A DNA stretch of 5,931 nt from positions 1-5,931 of the forward strand of contig JAQWOW010000117.1 of assembly GCA_029245665.1 (NCBI GenBank). The letters run 5' to 3'. The notes below the pieces were generated by a model. That model was not told the origin of the DNA. It saw only the letters and a list, made by a program, of their open reading frames with translations, and ran no database searches. This document shows positions 1-5,377 of the stretch, piece after piece (within the stretch, counting starts at the first letter, position 1; every line of letters starts with the position of its first letter). The stretch comes from Polaribacter sp. Lineage in GTDB: Bacteria > Bacteroidota > Bacteroidia > Flavobacteriales > Flavobacteriaceae. Made by a program: the position numbers and the translations under genes.

Positions 1-495
1 TCCATTTTCTATAAAAGTAAATCCTTTTGCGAGTCTTTCTGTTCTTTTATTGATACTAGCAACTCCTAATCCAATGGATGCTTGAATTTTTAATTTTTGA
101 ATGATTCTTCTTTGCATTATAAAACCCAACTCAAATGCATAAAGATGTATCGTTTTAAGAGTTGTATATTCGGTTCTTTTTTCTTCGTAATTTTCCTCCG
201 ATGGCAATACAAATTGTTCGTTTAATAATTGATGCTTGATGATTTGTAATTGTGGCTGTACAATTAATTGAAACTCAAAATTTTTCCATTTACCAATATC
301 GTAGATAGATTGAAACTTATATGTGTTAGTTGTATACTTATAATCTTTGTCATTAAATAAAAAATTATTTGCTGAAGCACTATTGTAAATAAAACCAATT
401 TTTTTTATTGAAAATATACTTTTTTTTCTTTCTTGAGACTTTATACTAATTACAGTTAAAAACAATAGTATGGTGAGAGACTTTTTTTTTATCAT
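1..495 (-). CDS. Secreted or outer-membrane protein, possibly PagL-like acyloxyacyl hydrolase (3' end missing)
   Basis: An open frame of 165 codons runs leftward from an ATG at 493-495 and leaves the window without a stop, so the C-terminus is missing. Residues 1-21 form a typical signal peptide: a lysine-rich start (MIKKKS), a hydrophobic core (LTILLFLTVISI) and an SQ cleavage site. The mature part has alternating aromatic and polar stretches (FEFQLIVQPQLQ at 73-84; IHLYAFELGFI at 116-126; KIQASIGLGVASI at 136-148), which suggests an outer-membrane beta-barrel. The segment around 153-165 (ERLAKGFTFIENG) resembles, from memory, the mid-region of flavobacterial acyloxyacyl hydrolase-like proteins related to lipid A 3-O-deacylase PagL. 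The catalytic His/Ser of that family would lie beyond the window, so this naming is tentative. The gene starts 28 bp after the hbd stop with no visible terminator, so it is probably co-transcribed with hbd. The first 100 bases contain three A-runs of 8-9. Confidence 0.6.
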   Translation of the reverse strand, partial: MIKKKSLTILLFLTVISIKSQERKKSIFSIKKIGFIYNSASANNFLFNDKDYKYTTNTYKFQSIYDIGKWKNFEFQLIVQPQLQIIKHQLLNEQFVLPSEENYEEKRTEYTTLKTIHLYAFELGFIMQRRIIQKLKIQASIGLGVASINKRTERLAKGFTFIENG

Positions 496-523
496 TTATT
501 TTAATCCTATCGTTGAGCTACTA

Positions 524-1411
524 TTAAGAAAACATTTTAGCTACTTTCTCTGCTTTTTTATGTTGTGAATAATCGTAAAAACCTTCTCCAGATTTTATGC
601 CTAATTTACCAGCCGTAACCATATTTGCTAACAATACACAAGGGGCATATTTAGGGTTTTTAAATCCATCATACAATACATTTAAAATAGACAAGCATAC
701 ATCTAAACCAATAAAATCTGCTAATTGTAACGGTCCCATCGGATGCGCCATTCCTAATTTCATAACCGTATCAATTTCTTCAACACCCGCAACTCCATTG
801 TATAGAGTCTCTATAGATTCATTGATCATTGGCATTAAAATTCTATTGGCAACAAAACCAGGATAATCATTTACCTCTACTGGAATCTTGTTAATTTTTT
901 TTGAAAGTTCAACCATTGTTTGCATTACTTCATCAGAAGTGTTGTAACCTCTGATGATTTCAACCAATTTCATCATTGGCACTGGATTCATAAAATGCAT
1001 TCCAATTACTTTATCAGGTCTGTTAGTTGCCGCAGCAATTTGAGTAATTGATATAGAAGAAGTATTACTTGCTAATATTGTATCTGCTGCACAAGTTTCA
1101 TCTAATTCTTTGAAAATTGTAGCTTTTAAAGTAGTATTTTCAGTAGCAGCCTCAATAACTAGATGCGTATCTTTAACGCCTTCTTTTATTGATCTAAATG
1201 TTTTAATTTTTTGTAAAGTTTGGATTTTCTTTGCCTCAGAAATTTTTTCTTTAGCAATCATTCTATCTAGATTGCAAGCAATTTCAGACATCCCCTTTTT
1301 CAAAGAATTTTCTGAAATATCAATGAGATGAACATTGTAATTAAATTGTGCAAAGGTGTGTGCAATGCCAGTTCCCATTGTTCCTGAACCGATAATAGCT
1401 ATATTTTTCAT
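524..1411 (-). CDS. hbd: 3-hydroxybutyryl-CoA / 3-hydroxyacyl-CoA dehydrogenase
   Basis: A 295-aa cytoplasmic NAD(P)-dependent enzyme that interconverts 3-hydroxyacyl-CoA (typically 3-hydroxybutyryl-CoA) and acetoacetyl-type 3-ketoacyl-CoA, in beta-oxidation or short-chain acyl-CoA metabolism. The N-terminal Rossmann domain has GSGTMG at 8-13 and an Asp at 31 at the end of the second strand, favouring NAD over NADP. The catalytic set is complete: Ser118 in SNTSS, His139 in GMHFMNP, Glu151 in KLVEII and Asn189 in FVANR. The spacings (21, 12 and 38 residues) match those of the human short-chain enzyme. The C-terminal domain carries the MAHPMGPLQLADFIGLD and GKLGIKSGEGFYDY signatures (221-237 and 268-281). 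The length is normal for the single-domain family (about 280-295 aa). The ATG is preceded by an A-run, as is usual in this phylum. It lies 76 bp after the Gfo/Idh/MocA gene with no clear promoter or terminator between, so the two are probably one transcript. The paralogue name (hbd, paaH or fadB2) cannot be settled from sequence alone. Confidence 0.93.
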   Translation of the reverse strand: MKNIAIIGSGTMGTGIAHTFAQFNYNVHLIDISENSLKKGMSEIACNLDRMIAKEKISEAKKIQTLQKIKTFRSIKEGVKDTHLVIEAATENTTLKATIFKELDETCAADTILASNTSSISITQIAAATNRPDKVIGMHFMNPVPMMKLVEIIRGYNTSDEVMQTMVELSKKINKIPVEVNDYPGFVANRILMPMINESIETLYNGVAGVEEIDTVMKLGMAHPMGPLQLADFIGLDVCLSILNVLYDGFKNPKYAPCVLLANMVTAGKLGIKSGEGFYDYSQHKKAEKVAKMFS

Positions 1412-1487
1412 TTTTTTAAGGGGTATTTATGCGTGTTTACATTTCTTTAAATCCAACAATACTTTCTTATTAACTTTCTGTTTTTTA

Positions 1488-2447
1488 TTAAAAACAATCA
1501 ATAATCATCTGAGCAACTCTTAATGCTTCTGCACCTTGTTTTAAAGTAACAACCGGTGATGTGTTATTCTTAATAGCATCTGCAAATGTTTCTAGTTCGT
1601 CTAAAATGGCATTGTTATTTTCTACTGCTGGAGTTTCAAAATAAATTTGTTTTTTAATTCCTTCTGCGTTTTGTAGAATCATTGCAAATTCGTCAGGGTT
1701 TTCAGGAACGTCTTTCATTCTAACAACCTCAGATTCTTTGCTTAAAAAGTTAACAGATATATAGGCATCCTTTTGAAAAAAACGGGTTTTACGCATGTTT
1801 TTCATAGAGATTCTACTGGCTGTTAAATTTGCAACACAGCCATTTTCAAATTCAATCCTTGCATTTGCTATATCGGGAGTATCAGAAATAACAGCAACAC
1901 CACTTGCATGTACTTTCTTCACCTTAGATTTAATTACGGAAAGAATGATATCGATATCATGAATCATTAAATCTAGAACCACAGGTACATCAGTACCTCT
2001 AGGATTAAACTCTGCCAATCGATGAGATTCTATAAACATTGGATTAGAAATCACGTCTTTAACTGCTGTAAAACCAGGGTTAAAACGCTCTACATGGCCA
2101 ACTTGTCCTTTTACATGATATTGGTTTGCCAACGTTTTAATAGTCTCAGCTTCTAAAACTGTTTTTGTAATTGGTTTTTCAATAAAAATATGACGGCCTT
2201 TTTCTATGGACAGTTTTGCGCACTCAAAATGAGAGAGTGTAGGGGTGACAATATCAACAACATCAACGGCTTCTATTAAAGAAATTATCGATGAAAAAGA
2301 AGTATATCCAAATTCAAGAGCAACATTTTTAGCATTGTCTGTAGAAGGATCATAAAACCCGACTAATTCATATTTTTTTGATTCTTGCAACAATCGCAAA
2401 TGAATTTTTCCTAGGTGGCCAGCACCCAAAACTCCAACTTTAAGCAT
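1488..2447 (-). CDS. Gfo/Idh/MocA family NAD(P)-dependent oxidoreductase
   Basis: A 319-aa cytoplasmic sugar or nucleotide-sugar dehydrogenase-type protein. The N-terminal Rossmann fold starts with GVLGAGHLG (5-13), continues through DIVTPTLSH (65-73), and has the family hallmark EKP at 90-92 within IEKPITKT. The C-terminal alpha/beta domain follows from about residue 120, with GHVERFNP at 117-124 and a DLMIHDIDIIL block at 159-169. Asp159, His163 and Asp164 in that block sit where the family has its catalytic or substrate-binding residues. The GHVERFNP and HDIDIIL motifs resemble, from memory, those of UDP-N-acetylglucosamine 3-dehydrogenase-like members and of Gfo proteins found near lipid A genes. 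The substrate is not proven, and no aminotransferase partner (GnnB type) is present here. It is the first gene of a leftward group with hbd and the left-edge exported protein. The ATG at 2447 is preceded by a -7 element about 26 bp upstream. The length is usual for the family. Confidence 0.88.
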   Translation of the reverse strand: MLKVGVLGAGHLGKIHLRLLQESKKYELVGFYDPSTDNAKNVALEFGYTSFSSIISLIEAVDVVDIVTPTLSHFECAKLSIEKGRHIFIEKPITKTVLEAETIKTLANQYHVKGQVGHVERFNPGFTAVKDVISNPMFIESHRLAEFNPRGTDVPVVLDLMIHDIDIILSVIKSKVKKVHASGVAVISDTPDIANARIEFENGCVANLTASRISMKNMRKTRFFQKDAYISVNFLSKESEVVRMKDVPENPDEFAMILQNAEGIKKQIYFETPAVENNNAILDELETFADAIKNNTSPVVTLKQGAEALRVAQMIIDCF

Positions 2448-2472
2448 ATAATATATTTTAAGTCTTTCAGAA

Positions 2473-2480
2473 CAAAGTTA
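2473..2480 (-). promoter_or_regulatory. Candidate -7 promoter element for the Gfo/Idh/MocA gene (proximal)
   Basis: Read on the minus strand this is TAACTTTG, an exact match to the Bacteroidota -7 consensus TAnnTTTG. It lies 25 bp before the ATG, which would give a leader of about 20 nt. No TTG is seen at the expected -33 distance, so the call rests on the -7 box and its position. It directly follows the T-run of the hairpin at 2480-2514. Confidence 0.45.
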
Positions 2481-2514
2481 AAAAAACATCTACAGGTATC
2501 TAGATGCTTTTTTT
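2480..2514. terminator. Terminator-like hairpin with T-runs on both sides
   Basis: An inverted repeat CATCTA (2487-2492) and TAGATG (2501-2506) encloses an 8-base loop. Seven A's lie on the left (2480-2486) and seven T's on the right (2508-2514, after one C). Read in either direction it is a 6-bp stem followed by seven U's, the form of a weak bidirectional intrinsic terminator. The stem has only two G-C pairs, so it is marginal. It lies between divergent genes, where no ordinary gene end needs a terminator. It may act on a leftward transcript from the distal -7 element at 2595-2602, or be a protein-binding site. Confidence 0.35.
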
Positions 2515-2594
2515 ATTCTTACTGAAATAAGATCAGTATCCGTTTTCTTAGAGACATTAATTTCGTGTTTTTTGATTTAAAAATAATCCCTAAA

Positions 2595-2602
2595 CAAAGA
2601 TA
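2595..2602 (-). promoter_or_regulatory. Candidate distal -7 promoter element, leftward
   Basis: Minus-strand TATCTTTG is an exact match to TAnnTTTG. Transcription from here would begin near 2588 and cross the hairpin at 2480-2514 before reaching the Gfo/Idh/MocA gene, giving a leader of about 140 nt. No -33 TTG is visible. A match of this kind is expected by chance about once per 1.4 kb per strand at this base composition (my rough estimate), so it is tentative. Confidence 0.3.
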
Positions 2603-2663
2603 CAATTTTATGAGTATTTATATAGATTAATTACTATTTTTAGACTTCAAAAATTTGTTAAAA

Positions 2664-3305
2664 TTGAGAGACACATCTAAACATCAAGGGCTTCGTAATC
2701 AACTTGCTAACGTATTACAAGCAAAGGGTATTGATGATGAAAAAGTACTGAAGGCAGTCCGTAAGATTCCACGACATTTATTTATAGACAGTAGTTTTGA
2801 GTCTCATGCGTATCAAGACAAAGCATTTCCTATCGCTGCAGGACAGACAATTTCTCAGCCATATACTGTTGCCTTTCAATCTCAAACGTTAGCATTGAAA
2901 AACGGAGAAAAAGTATTAGAGATTGGAACAGGATCTGGCTATCAAACAGCTGTTTTATTAGAGTTGAAAACAGAGGTATATTCTATTGAAAGACAACGTG
3001 AATTATTTAAAAAAACTTCTTTATTTTTACCAAAATTAGGATATAATCCTAAGAAATTTATATTTGGTGACGGTTATAAAGGATTGCCAGAACAAGCACC
3101 TTTTGATAAAATTATTGTTACTGCTGGAGCACCAATTGTACCAAAACCATTGTTAGCTCAGTTAAAAGTAGGAGGAAGGTTGTTGATTCCTGTAGGAGAT
3201 AAAACACAAATAATGACCCTTTTTATTCGTACATCTGAAAAAGAATTTGAAAAACACGAATTAGGAGATTTCGCATTTGTACCTATGTTAGAGGAGAGAA
3301 ATTAG
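2664..3305 (+). CDS. pcm: Protein-L-isoaspartate O-methyltransferase
   Basis: A cytoplasmic repair enzyme that transfers a methyl group from S-adenosylmethionine to L-isoaspartyl residues in damaged proteins, so that they can return to normal aspartate. With the start chosen here it has 213 residues, close to the family norm. It shows IPRHLF (35-40), the PIAAGQTISQP substrate-loop signature (56-66), SAM motif I VLEIGTGSGYQTAVL (84-98) with the acidic Glu109 in YSIER, a GDGYKGLP post-motif (135-142), VTAGAP (152-157) and GGRLLIPVG (170-178). There is no in-frame ATG upstream before a stop at 2628-2630, so the gene must start at TTG, either 2655 or 2664. I prefer 2664 because it gives MRDTSKHQG, which resembles the MKDT-type start I recall for flavobacterial homologues; 2655 would add three residues. 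It is transcribed alone, divergently from the Gfo/Idh/MocA gene, and converges with the DUF2147 gene 13 bp downstream. No clear promoter is seen. Confidence 0.93.
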   Translation: MRDTSKHQGLRNQLANVLQAKGIDDEKVLKAVRKIPRHLFIDSSFESHAYQDKAFPIAAGQTISQPYTVAFQSQTLALKNGEKVLEIGTGSGYQTAVLLELKTEVYSIERQRELFKKTSLFLPKLGYNPKKFIFGDGYKGLPEQAPFDKIIVTAGAPIVPKPLLAQLKVGGRLLIPVGDKTQIMTLFIRTSEKEFEKHELGDFAFVPMLEERN

Positions 3306-3318
3306 AAATCATATTAAT

Positions 3319-3744
3319 TTATCCAGCTCTCTTCCAATAGGCCGTTTTTCCAAACAATGAAATGCCGATATATCCCCGTATTTTGAGAGTGTTTGGGTTT
3401 GATAATTGGAGGTAACATTTATAAATTTTCCCATTTCTAGGGTCTAAAATAGTACCTCCAGACCATTCTTTTCCTTCTTTTTTTAAGCCAGTTAAAATGT
3501 TTAATCCTAAAATAGGCTTATTTTTATTATCATCCAGACATTGGGTGCATATTGCATTTCTTCGAGTTGGATCTTTAATGTCAATTATTTTAGCATAGGC
3601 TTTTCCGTCTTTTTTGTATACTTCAATTACTGAATCTATTTCTCCAGAATCTTCATTAGTAGAGTGCCATTTACCAAAAATATTTTGCCCATTTATAGAA
3701 CTTGAAATAATAATTAGAACTAGTGATAATAATATTTTTTTCAT
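3319..3744 (-). CDS. DUF2147 domain-containing exported protein
   Basis: A 141-aa small secreted protein. Residues 1-20 form a signal peptide (MKK start, core ILLSLVLIIISSS, then INGQ), so the mature protein probably acts in the periplasm or at the envelope. The rest is a single DUF2147 domain, a lipocalin-like beta-barrel of unknown function: GKWHS at 24-28, a VIEVYKKDGKAYAKI strand pair (39-53), a CTQC pair at 66-69, KPILGLNIL (76-84), WSGGTILDPRNGKIY (94-108) and the C-terminal LKIRGYIGISLFGKTAYWKR signature (120-139). The CxxC may form a disulfide or bind metal; this is inference. The ATG follows an AT-rich stretch without a Shine-Dalgarno. It lies 102 bp downstream of kdsC in the same direction, so it could be on the kdsC transcript or have its own promoter, but I see no exact -7 match in that gap. 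Its stop faces that of pcm across 13 bp. Confidence 0.87.
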   Translation of the reverse strand: MKKILLSLVLIIISSSINGQNIFGKWHSTNEDSGEIDSVIEVYKKDGKAYAKIIDIKDPTRRNAICTQCLDDNKNKPILGLNILTGLKKEGKEWSGGTILDPRNGKIYKCYLQLSNPNTLKIRGYIGISLFGKTAYWKRAG

Positions 3745-3846
3745 TTGTATATTTTTGAATTATTTGATTCGCTAGAAATCTCATTTTTTAAATTATTGCC
3801 TTTAAATGTGGGATTATAGCAGAATTTTTAACGTTCTAATTTCGCA

Positions 3847-4374
3847 TTAATCAAAAGCTGCACTATAATTATTTTCCCATTTTCCTTGAACCCGTAATAC
3901 TTGTTCAATAACATCTCTCACACATCCTTCGCCTCCCTTTTTATTAGAAATATATTTAGAAACACTTTGAATTTCCGGAACTGCATCCTCAGGACAACAT
4001 GGCAAACCAACTAGTTTCATCACGGGGTAATCAGGAATATCATCTCCCATATACATTACATTTTCTGGTTTTAAATTATACTTTTTCACCAATTCGTTAA
4101 ATTGTTGAACTTTATCATGAGCTCCTAAATAAATATCTTTAATTCCTAAATTTGCCAATCGAGTTCTAACACCTTCATTTTTTCCTCCAGAAATAATACA
4201 GACATTTAATCCTTTGTCTAGCGCTGTTTTTAAAGCATAGCCATCTTTGATATTCATTTGTCTAATCAACGCACCATCTGGCATTATGGTTACCATTCCG
4301 TTTGTAAGAACACCGTCTACATCGAATATTAACGTGTGAATATTGGGTAATAATTGTTTGTAGCTAATTTCCAT
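3847..4374 (-). CDS. kdsC: KdsC-type HAD phosphatase (3-deoxy-D-manno-octulosonate-8-phosphate phosphatase)
   Basis: A 175-aa cytoplasmic HAD-superfamily phosphatase of the C0 (capless, tetrameric) type. It is expected to release phosphate from Kdo-8-phosphate in the Kdo branch of lipopolysaccharide synthesis. Motif I is DVDGVLTNG with nucleophile Asp18 and acid/base Asp20. Motif II is IISGGKN with Ser62. Motif III is Lys88 in AHDK, and motif IV is GDDIPD (110-115) with Asp111 and Asp112 for magnesium. LGLP-type CCPEDAVPEI (126-135) and the C-terminal GGEGCVRDVIE (147-157) match the KdsC subfamily, where the C-terminal tail closes the neighbour's active site. The length is typical (about 165-190). 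Its ATG lies inside the end of the DUF2520 gene, an 11-bp overlap that suggests translational coupling. Other KdsC-like sugar-acid phosphatases cannot be excluded, since substrate identity within this subfamily is inferred from motifs. Confidence 0.88.
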   Translation of the reverse strand: MEISYKQLLPNIHTLIFDVDGVLTNGMVTIMPDGALIRQMNIKDGYALKTALDKGLNVCIISGGKNEGVRTRLANLGIKDIYLGAHDKVQQFNELVKKYNLKPENVMYMGDDIPDYPVMKLVGLPCCPEDAVPEIQSVSKYISNKKGGEGCVRDVIEQVLRVQGKWENNYSAAFD

Positions 4375-5059
4375 CTTGTATTGATTTTGTGATGAGTGTA
4401 TAGATTTGTTTTTGCTGTGGATTCAACAAATTTAAGTGATTTTTGATTGTTTTTTTGTCATTTCTAATTGCTGGTCCAGTTTGTGATTTTTCAGGTGATA
4501 GCGATTCGGTTTTGATAGCCGTCTCTTTAATCAAAGGCTGTAATATCTCAAAAGGTACTTGATATTCTTTACAAAGATCATTTCCTATTTTATACATGTG
4601 ATTTGTGAAATTATTTACAAATACCGCAGCAATATGCAATGCTTTTCGTTGCTCAGAATCAACTTTATATGTTTTTTTGCCAATTGATTTTGCAAGTTTT
4701 TCAAGTAATTTTTTATCTTCATTGCTCTCTGTTTCTATACAAAAAGGGACTTCATTAAATACAACTTCTTTCTCTTTTGTAAAGGTTTGTAGCATATAAA
4801 AAACACCTTTTTTTGTCGTGTTTTTTAATTCGTTGAGAGCACATGCCCCTGAAGTATGAACAACAAAAGGGTTTTTAATTTTTGACGATACTTCTGCAAT
4901 TGCATCGTCTGACACTGAAATAATTGTAATATCTGCATTCGGAATACTTTCTAAGTTTCTAGAATTTATTTGCTCAACCAAGATGTTTTCAGCATTAGAA
5001 AAAGCCGTAAACAAATGAGATGCTACATTTCCATTTCCAACAAGTAGTACAGTTATCAT
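4364..5059 (-). CDS. Rossmann-like and DUF2520 domain-containing protein
   Basis: A 231-aa cytoplasmic protein with an NADP-type Rossmann domain followed by a helical DUF2520 domain, an overall plan like ProC/6-phosphogluconate dehydrogenase-type reductases. The N-terminus is VLLVGNGNVASHL (4-16). IISVSDDAI (46-54) and VHTSGA (67-72) form the cofactor and active-site side, followed by YMLQTFTK (88-95). The C-terminal domain has KALHIAAVFVNNFTNH (139-154) and QTGPAIRND (193-201), close to the QTGP-RGD-type signature I associate with this family. No substrate is known for the family. It is the first gene of a leftward unit with kdsC, overlapping by 11 bp. The ATG at 5059 has a TATCTTCG sequence just upstream (5064-5071, minus strand), one base off TAnnTTTG but only 4 bp from the ATG. 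That would imply a nearly leaderless message, so the true promoter is uncertain. Confidence 0.86.
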   Translation of the reverse strand: MITVLLVGNGNVASHLFTAFSNAENILVEQINSRNLESIPNADITIISVSDDAIAEVSSKIKNPFVVHTSGACALNELKNTTKKGVFYMLQTFTKEKEVVFNEVPFCIETESNEDKKLLEKLAKSIGKKTYKVDSEQRKALHIAAVFVNNFTNHMYKIGNDLCKEYQVPFEILQPLIKETAIKTESLSPEKSQTGPAIRNDKKTIKNHLNLLNPQQKQIYTLITKSIQDGN

Positions 5060-5175
5060 TTTACGAAGATATTCATTTTTTTAGTGTATAGAACACGGAA
5101 TTCTTAAATTAGCAAGTAATAAATTAATAGAAGAAAGAACTGAATAAATTATGATTAAATATTATTTTGTAGATG

Positions 5176-5210
5176 TTATACTTTTTAAAGTTAAGTAACT
5201 TGAAGTATAA
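5176..5210. repeat. Nested inverted repeat (hairpin or operator candidate)
   Basis: The outer arms TTATACTT (5176-5183) and AAGTATAA (5203-5210) are perfect 8-bp complements. Inside them, AAGTTA (5188-5193) and TAACTT (5196-5201) are perfect 6-bp complements around an AG centre. Together they form an imperfect 35-base hairpin with an asymmetric bulge (TTTA against G). No T-run follows on either side, so it does not look like a terminator. It may be a binding site for a dimeric regulator, or a chance product of AT-rich sequence. Confidence 0.5.
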
Positions 5211-5253
5211 AATCTAAAATTATATAAATTAAGCGTCTTTATTTATTTCGTAA

Positions 5254-5281
5254 TTGATATTTCAAAAAAAGGTTACTTTTG
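5254..5281 (+). promoter_or_regulatory. Candidate full Bacteroidota promoter (TTG-N17-TAnnTTTG) upstream of bshB1
   Basis: TTG at 5254-5256 is followed after 17 bp by TACTTTTG at 5274-5281, matching both the -33 and -7 elements described for Flavobacterium and Bacteroides. Transcription would start near 5288 and leave a leader of about 90 nt before bshB1. A 6-bp inverted repeat TCAAAA (5262-5267) and TTTTGA (5277-5282) overlaps the -7 box and could be an operator. Confidence 0.5.
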
Positions 5282-5331
5282 ATGTTAAGAACAAACACTC
5301 TGTATTACGAATGTATTTTTTACAAAAGAGT

Positions 5332-5339
5332 TAAATTTG
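5332..5339 (+). promoter_or_regulatory. Candidate proximal -7 element of bshB1
   Basis: TAAATTTG is an exact match to TAnnTTTG, lying 38 bp before the bshB1 ATG and giving a leader of about 30 nt, a usual length. No TTG is present at the -33 distance. It may be a second promoter in tandem with that at 5254-5281. Confidence 0.4.
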
Positions 5340-5377
5340 CAGTATAAGAGTCACAAACTTACAGACATTTAACGTAT

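Larger units (their letters stand above)
5060..5377. other. 318-bp AT-rich divergent intergenic region
   Basis: This gap separates the leftward DUF2520 gene from the rightward bshB1 and must hold both sets of control signals. It contains a nested inverted repeat (5176-5210), a rightward promoter candidate with both elements (5254-5281) and a second rightward -7 box (5332-5339). There is also a leftward exact -7 match, TAAGTTTG (5354-5361 on the minus strand), without a -33 partner. I see no tRNA, no convincing protein-coding frame and no mobile-element remnant in it. Confidence 0.6.

Noticed and set aside
597..866. Rightward open frame of 89 codons
   Set aside because: It lies wholly inside hbd on the opposite strand, where the hbd frame has complete catalytic motifs; the rightward translation resembles no family I know.
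1110..1331. Rightward open frame of 73 codons
   Set aside because: Antisense shadow of hbd, with no recognisable domain or start context.
3306..3318. Terminator between the convergent pcm and DUF2147 genes
   Set aside because: The gap is only 13 bp with no inverted repeat or T-run that I can see.
3745..3846. Promoter or hairpin between kdsC and the DUF2147 gene
   Set aside because: No exact TAnnTTTG match on the minus strand, and only short AT-rich inverted repeats (for example CATTT/AAATG) that are expected by chance.
4605..4799. Rightward open frame of 64 codons
   Set aside because: Antisense shadow of the DUF2520 gene.
5282..5347. A 21-codon rightward frame (ATG to TAA) directly after the distal bshB1 promoter candidate
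   Set aside because: Its ATG abuts the -7 box and would lie upstream of the expected transcription start; the composition is unremarkable and it contains the second -7 box.
5354..5361. Minus-strand TAAGTTTG as a promoter of the DUF2520 gene
   Set aside because: It is about 295 bp from the start codon, sits in the bshB1 leader and has no -33 partner, so chance is the simpler explanation.
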